A stretch of DNA of 9,737 bases, from the NCBI GenBank assembly GCA_019746155.1, contig JAIESJ010000023.1, positions 1-9,737 of the forward strand, given 5' to 3'. The notes under the pieces were generated by a model. That model searched no databases and was not told where the DNA came from. It saw nothing but the letters and a program-made list of their open reading frames with translations. Below, one piece after another: positions 5,972-9,737 of the stretch. The DNA is from Burkholderiales bacterium. GTDB taxonomy: Bacteria; Pseudomonadota; Gammaproteobacteria; Burkholderiales; SG8-41. The translations under genes and the position numbers were made by a program. Positions within the stretch are counted from its first letter, which is position 1; every line of letters begins with the position of its first letter.

Positions 5972-6802
5972 CGACATGAACACCAGCCGCTCGAACAAAT
6001 GCACGTCCTGCTCGTTCTTGAGCAGCGCGCCGTGCAGCGGCGGGATGATCTTGTGGCTGTCCTGGCTCGCCAGCGCTTCCGGCGGAATGTCTTCCGCCAT
6101 CAGCAGCTTCAGCCAGTCGAGCAGTTCCGATGTGGAAGGCTTTTTCCTGAGACCCGGCACTTCGCGAATTTCGAAGAACGATTCCAGCGCCTGCTTGAGG
6201 AGCTGTTTCTTGAGCTCCGGATAGTGCACGCGAACGATTTTCTCCATCGTCTCGTGGTCGGGAAAGCGAATGTAGTGGAAAAAGCAGCGCCGCAGAAAAG
6301 CGTCGGGCAGGTCCTTCTCGTTGTTGCTGGTGATAATGACCAGTGGCCGGTGCTTCGCCTTGATGAGCTGCCGCGTCTCGTAAACATAGAACTCCATGCG
6401 GTCGAGTTCGCGCAGCAGGTCGTTGGGAAACTCGATGTCGGCCTTGTCCACTTCGTCGATCAGCAGCACCGCGGGCGAATCGGCGGTGAACGCCTGCCAC
6501 AGCATGCCCTGCACGATGTAGTTGCCGATGTCGTGCACCTTGGGGTCGCCCAGCTGCGAATCGCGCAGGCGCGACACCGCGTCGTATTCATAGAGCCCGT
6601 GCTGCGCCTTGGTGGTCGACTTGATGTGCCATTCGTAGAGCGGCCGATTCAATGCTTTGGCGACTTCGAGCGCCAGCATGGTCTTGCCGGTGCCGGGCTC
6701 GCCCTTGATCAGCAGCGGCCGCTCCAGCGTGATCGCGGCGTTCACCGCCATCATCAGATCGTCGGTTGCGACGTAGCTGCCGGTGCCTTCAAATCGTGTC
6801 AT
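5960..6802 (-). CDS. MoxR-family AAA+ ATPase
   Basis: The 280-residue cytoplasmic ATPase is complete: Walker A GEPGTGKT (34-41), Walker B AVLLIDEVDKAD (111-122), sensor 1 ITSNNE (157-162) and the arginine-finger region DAFLRRCFFHY (167-177), then the C-terminal lid. MoxR proteins remodel or load cofactors into partner complexes together with a VWA protein; the matching VWA gene lies at 3984-5165. It differs from the larger RavA and NorQ/CbbQ by its short form and the VYETRQ segment. The ATG at 6802 has only a weak GAAAG upstream. A TATAAT and a hairpin lie in the 83-nt gap before it, suggesting its own transcription start. The client complex is unknown: no cox, nor or mox gene is seen here. 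Confidence 0.93.
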   Translation of the reverse strand: MTRFEGTGSYVATDDLMMAVNAAITLERPLLIKGEPGTGKTMLALEVAKALNRPLYEWHIKSTTKAQHGLYEYDAVSRLRDSQLGDPKVHDIGNYIVQGMLWQAFTADSPAVLLIDEVDKADIEFPNDLLRELDRMEFYVYETRQLIKAKHRPLVIITSNNEKDLPDAFLRRCFFHYIRFPDHETMEKIVRVHYPELKKQLLKQALESFFEIREVPGLRKKPSTSELLDWLKLLMAEDIPPEALASQDSHKIIPPLHGALLKNEQDVHLFERLVFMSRRK

Positions 6803-6826
6803 CGATATTCTTTCGAAAAGTGAATT

Positions 6827-6856
6827 GAGCGGCGCGCTGTTCGTGCGCGTCCGCTC
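6827..6856 (-). terminator. GC-rich hairpin between the transporter operon and moxR
   Basis: GAGCGGCGCGC (6827-6837) pairs with GCGCG-CCGCTC (6845-6856) with one bulged T at 6850 and a 7-nt loop. On the - strand it is followed by AATTCACTTTT, a modest T-run, so it can act as terminator of the upstream operon. If moxR is transcribed from the TATAAT at 6874-6879 the hairpin would sit in its leader instead. Confidence 0.5.
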
Positions 6857-6873
6857 GAATGAGCATCGGAAGA

Positions 6874-6879
6874 ATTATA
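6874..6879 (-). promoter_or_regulatory. Candidate -10 element for moxR
   Basis: A perfect TATAAT is preceded on the - strand by TTG and sits just downstream of the MOT1 stop codon, about 72 nt before the moxR start. The TTGACC next to it is only 4 nt away and cannot serve as its -35 box; at the right distance only weak matches are seen. The -10 call rests on the exact hexamer and its location. Confidence 0.4.
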
Positions 6880-6885
6880 CAACGG

Positions 6886-8064
6886 TCAAAGTCTGACCCA
6901 GCCGCGCTTCAGCGCGTGGTAAAGCGCCATGCCGAACACGAACGCGAGACCGATATTCCACACCGAGCATGCGGCAACGGTCAGCGAAACGAAACGATCA
7001 TTCTTGTTTTTGCCAAAGTCGCAACTGCCCAGCGCGAGCTGGCCGCCGGTCAGGAACAGGATCACGCCGAGCACCGGCACCGGAAAAATCTTGAAGATGG
7101 TTTCGATCGAACCCGACAGAAACAGCGCAAGCAGCACCAGCACGCAGCCGAGGATGATGGGCGCGCCGCCGGTGCGCGCGCCAAAGCGCACGTGCCCCGC
7201 CATGCCGCCCGCGCCGTGGCACATCGGCACGCCACCGAGAGTGGAACCCAACAGATTCATCACACCCGTCGATATCGACACCTTTTTCTCGTTGACCTGG
7301 CGCTCGGGAAATAGACGGTTATTCTCTTCCGTTACTGCGATGATCGCATTACCGAGTGTCAACGGCACCTGCGGCAGTGCCAGAAACAGCGTGCCGATCA
7401 CGATTTCGTCCCAGGTAAGCGCGCCGAGCTGCCACGCCGGCAAACGCAATTCAGGCCTGATGCCGGCAAGTTCGTTGAGCAGCGCCGGGTTTTCGATGAC
7501 CGCCGCCCCCGCTCCAAATAAAAGTATCAGGAACATCACCGGAACAGCACGATTGGTCAGCAGCAACAGTGTCCCCGCCAGTGCGATACCGCCGAGCATC
7601 CAGCCTTCGGACATCATTTTGATACCCTCGAACATGAACGCAAACCCGAGACCCATGATGATGCCGACAGCCACCGGCCGGCTCACCAGATTCGCCACTT
7701 TTCGCGTCGCGCCGGTCACGCCCAGCAGGAACCAGATCAAGCCGGTAACGAGGCCGGCACTGTAGACCGCGCCCGGCGTGATCACGGCGGTCTGCGCCGA
7801 TTGCGTCGTTGCCACGGCGCCAATCGCTTTCATCGGCTGTACCGGAAACGGCGTTTTGTAGTAAAAACCGACGACGATCTGAGTGACGCCGAACACGAAC
7901 AGCATGCCGAGCGGATCGACCTTCAGCAGCGAGATGTAGGCGACCATGAACGGGATCAGCGTACCGAGATCGCCGAACGCCCCCGCCCATTCCATGCGGT
8001 CGAAACGGTTACCCGCCGAGCGGTCGAGCGGCGGCGCCGGGTCGTGTTCGAGCGGTCGCGTCAT
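6886..8064 (-). CDS. MOT1-like molybdate/sulfate transporter
   Basis: The 392-residue integral membrane protein has about ten hydrophobic segments and belongs to the family of plant and algal MOT1 molybdate transporters, distant from SulP permeases and lacking a STAS domain. Signatures are AFGDLGTLIPF (29-39), FPVQPMKAIGA (73-83), LPQVPLTLGNAI (230-241) and GGVPMCHGAGGMAGHVRFGARTGG (split over 277-300), the substrate-binding re-entrant segments. Its ATG at 8064 overlaps the CDF stop (ATGA), so translation is coupled. It would bring molybdate or sulfate across the inner membrane. No molybdenum-enzyme or cofactor gene is in the window to decide between the two. Family is sure, substrate inferred. 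Confidence 0.9.
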   Translation of the reverse strand: MTRPLEHDPAPPLDRSAGNRFDRMEWAGAFGDLGTLIPFMVAYISLLKVDPLGMLFVFGVTQIVVGFYYKTPFPVQPMKAIGAVATTQSAQTAVITPGAVYSAGLVTGLIWFLLGVTGATRKVANLVSRPVAVGIIMGLGFAFMFEGIKMMSEGWMLGGIALAGTLLLLTNRAVPVMFLILLFGAGAAVIENPALLNELAGIRPELRLPAWQLGALTWDEIVIGTLFLALPQVPLTLGNAIIAVTEENNRLFPERQVNEKKVSISTGVMNLLGSTLGGVPMCHGAGGMAGHVRFGARTGGAPIILGCVLVLLALFLSGSIETIFKIFPVPVLGVILFLTGGQLALGSCDFGKNKNDRFVSLTVAACSVWNIGLAFVFGMALYHALKRGWVRL

Positions 8065-8774
8065 GGTTTTTTCGTGGCGGCCAATCGGATTAAGTCGGCC
8101 TTGCTATTATCTGAAAGACTCAACGGCGCTCCAGCCGCATCGGCCGCGCGGGCTCCCTCCGCGGTTTCCTTCAATTCGGCCATCGCTCCGCGCAGAACGC
8201 GGATCGCCGATCGCAGGAACACACAGGCAAGCGCGAACCCCACCACCAGATCCGGCCAGCCCGCCTGCGTGAGCCACACCCCGGCGGCGGCCCCCATGAC
8301 GGCGATATTGGAAGCGATGTCATTGCGCGAGCATTCCCACACCGAGCTCATGTTGATATCCTCCCGGCGATGCTTCCACAGCAGCGCCAGGCAGATGCCG
8401 TTGGCGATGAGGGCCAGGATGCCGACTGCCCCCATGGTTTCGAAAACCGGCACGGCAGGAACGATGATCTTGTAGAGGACCTGGCCGAGGACGAACAGCC
8501 CGGCGCCCAGGATCAGCGCGCCCTTGAACAGCGCAACCCTGGCCTTCGACCGTGCGCCCCTGGAAACCGCATACAGGCTGAGACCGTAGGTCAAGGCATC
8601 GCCCAGGTTGTCGAGCGAATCCGAGAGCAAGGCCGTAGATTCCGCAACAATCCCCGCCGTCAGCACGACGACGAACATGACCGCATTGATGCCGAGAACC
8701 GTCTTCAAGGTCGCGCTCTGACGCTCCCTGAGCGCCTCGATCGCGCAGGCTTTGTCTTCACAGCAATCCGGCAT
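8061..8774 (-). CDS. CDF-family cation transporter, Cys-containing subfamily
   Basis: The 237-residue membrane protein has the cation diffusion facilitator core of about six helices and is expected to export a divalent metal by proton antiport. The TM2 metal site is DSLDNLGD (D55xxxD59). The TM5 site is CSRND (C148xxxD152), where most CDF proteins have HxxxD. The N-terminus is MPDCCEDKAC, a three-cysteine cluster. There is little of the large C-terminal cytoplasmic domain that dimeric CDFs use. AGAGG-type ribosome binding (AGAGG about 8 nt before the ATG at 8774) is present. It starts 13 nt after the MFS gene and overlaps the MOT1 gene by 4 nt, the middle of a three-gene operon. Metal identity cannot be told; the cysteines suggest a thiophilic metal. 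Confidence 0.9.
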   Translation of the reverse strand: MPDCCEDKACAIEALRERQSATLKTVLGINAVMFVVVLTAGIVAESTALLSDSLDNLGDALTYGLSLYAVSRGARSKARVALFKGALILGAGLFVLGQVLYKIIVPAVPVFETMGAVGILALIANGICLALLWKHRREDINMSSVWECSRNDIASNIAVMGAAAGVWLTQAGWPDLVVGFALACVFLRSAIRVLRGAMAELKETAEGARAADAAGAPLSLSDNSKADLIRLAATKKP

Positions 8775-8787
8775 TCACCAACCTCTA

Positions 8788-9737
8788 TTATCGCATCCGC
8801 GCATTATCGCGCTTTCCGCCCAATGCCAGCATGACCATGGCAACGACGGAGAAAGCCGCGCCACCGTAAAAGGTAACGGCCGCCCCGAACTGGTCCCACA
8901 GCAGACCCGCAAGCACACTGGCGATCAGCATCGCAATCCCGCTCGCGAGATTGAAAAAGCCGAAAGCGGTACCGCGCAGATGAGGCGGGGCGGTATCGGC
9001 GACCATGGTCGCCAGCAGCCCCTGGGTCATGCCCATATGCAGCCCCCACACCGCCACGCCGAGGGCAACCGCGGGCAGCGACTGCGCGCGGGCCAGAATT
9101 AGGTCGGCAACGATCAGCACCCCCAGCCCGAGCGCAAGCAGGGTCTTGTGATTCATGCGGTCCGCCAGCCTGCCCAGGGGATACGCCGAGCCGGCAAACA
9201 CCAGATTCATAACCACCAGCACCAGCGGCGCGTAGGCATCCGCCAATCCGAGTTGCTGGGCGCGCAGGATCAGAAAAGCCTCGCTGAAACGCGCCAGGGT
9301 GAATACGCCGCCCGCCGTAACAACCCACCAGTACGCGCGCCCCAGTTCGCCGAGTATCTGCCAGCGTATGGGCGACGCCGGACTGCGGCGCGCCGCTCCG
9401 CTACCCGGCTCCTGCACCCCAAACATCAACAACAGAACGGATAAAACCGCCGGGATCACCGCAAACCAGAACACCATGCGGAAATCTCCGGCCCACAGCA
9501 GCATCAACCCGACGGCAAGCAAGGGCCCGAGGAAGGCACCGACAGTATCGAGAGACTGCCGCAAGCCGTAGGCGGCGCCCCGTATCTGCGGCGCGGCGAG
9601 ATCGGCGATCAGGGCATCGCGGGGCGCACCGCGTATGCCCTTGCCTATCCGGTCCATGAAGCGCGCGGCGAAGACCCAGTGCATGGAAGGCGCCAGCGCG
9701 AATAGCGGCTTGGAAAGGGCGCCCAGACCATAGCCCA
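8788..9737 (-). CDS. MFS transporter, 5' partial
   Basis: The frame is open to the right edge, so the true start lies beyond 9737; the ATG at 9684 is internal. About 316 residues are visible, covering roughly TM3 to TM12 of a major facilitator protein. The loop signature is ARFMDRIGKGIRGAPRDALI, followed by RQSLDTVGAFLGPLLA, typical of a subfamily often annotated as putative drug or metal exporters. The second-half loop is PLGRLADRMNHKTLL, and the C-terminal half ends with GGKRDNARMR and a TAA. It is the first visible gene of the operon with the CDF and MOT1 transporters. Substrate unknown. Confidence 0.9.
   Translation of the reverse strand, partial: GYGLGALSKPLFALAPSMHWVFAARFMDRIGKGIRGAPRDALIADLAAPQIRGAAYGLRQSLDTVGAFLGPLLAVGLMLLWAGDFRMVFWFAVIPAVLSVLLLMFGVQEPGSGAARRSPASPIRWQILGELGRAYWWVVTAGGVFTLARFSEAFLILRAQQLGLADAYAPLVLVVMNLVFAGSAYPLGRLADRMNHKTLLALGLGVLIVADLILARAQSLPAVALGVAVWGLHMGMTQGLLATMVADTAPPHLRGTAFGFFNLASGIAMLIASVLAGLLWDQFGAAVTFYGGAAFSVVAMVMLALGGKRDNARMR

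Noticed and set aside
5999..6823. 274-codon + strand frame over moxR
   Set aside because: Antisense shadow of moxR, whose Walker A/B motifs fix the coding strand.
6884..6889. TTGACC as -35 box for the moxR promoter
   Set aside because: It lies only 4 nt from the TATAAT, far from the needed 16-18 nt, and overlaps the MOT1 stop codon.

Overview
The window is 9.7 kb of gene-dense, GC-rich DNA from a Gram-negative bacterium, most likely a betaproteobacterium. The taxonomic guess rests on overall protein similarity (release factor 3, the MoxR/VWA pair, the Cys-rich CDF transporter, the deoxyinosine glycosylase) and is an inference; no rRNA or other marker is present. Eight intact genes, two genes cut by the window edges and one broken gene account for most of the sequence. 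Both edge genes run off the window: a diguanylate cyclase on the left and an MFS transporter on the right.

Left part, 1-3474, + strand: the C-terminal part of a membrane-anchored GGDEF diguanylate cyclase; a decayed O6-alkylguanine-DNA alkyltransferase remnant; a pair of heptanucleotide tandem arrays in opposite polarity; a hotdog thioesterase of the FlK (fluoroacetyl-CoA thioesterase) type; and prfC (release factor 3), which has a recognisable promoter of its own. A strong hairpin at 3475-3507 separates prfC from the convergent minus-strand genes.

Middle part, 6802 down to 3506, - strand: a MoxR-family AAA+ ATPase, a family-6 uracil/hypoxanthine-DNA glycosylase, a CoxE-like VWA protein and a GNAT acetyltransferase. 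MoxR and its VWA partner normally sit side by side and work together as a chaperone-like module. Here the glycosylase gene, lower in GC, and a REPIN-like inverted repeat lie between them.

Right part, 9737 down to 6886, - strand: a compact three-gene transport operon (MFS exporter, CDF-type cation transporter, MOT1-like molybdate/sulfate transporter) joined by a 13-nt gap and a 4-nt ATGA overlap. The operon promoter lies outside the window.

The coding genes belong to known families. I do not see a clear new multi-gene system. The most unusual content is non-coding: the opposed heptamer arrays (one is also a run of G-quadruplex motifs) that abut the broken repair gene and form the leader of the thioesterase gene; the GTAG-headed inverted REP pair with compensatory base changes; and the split MoxR-VWA module.
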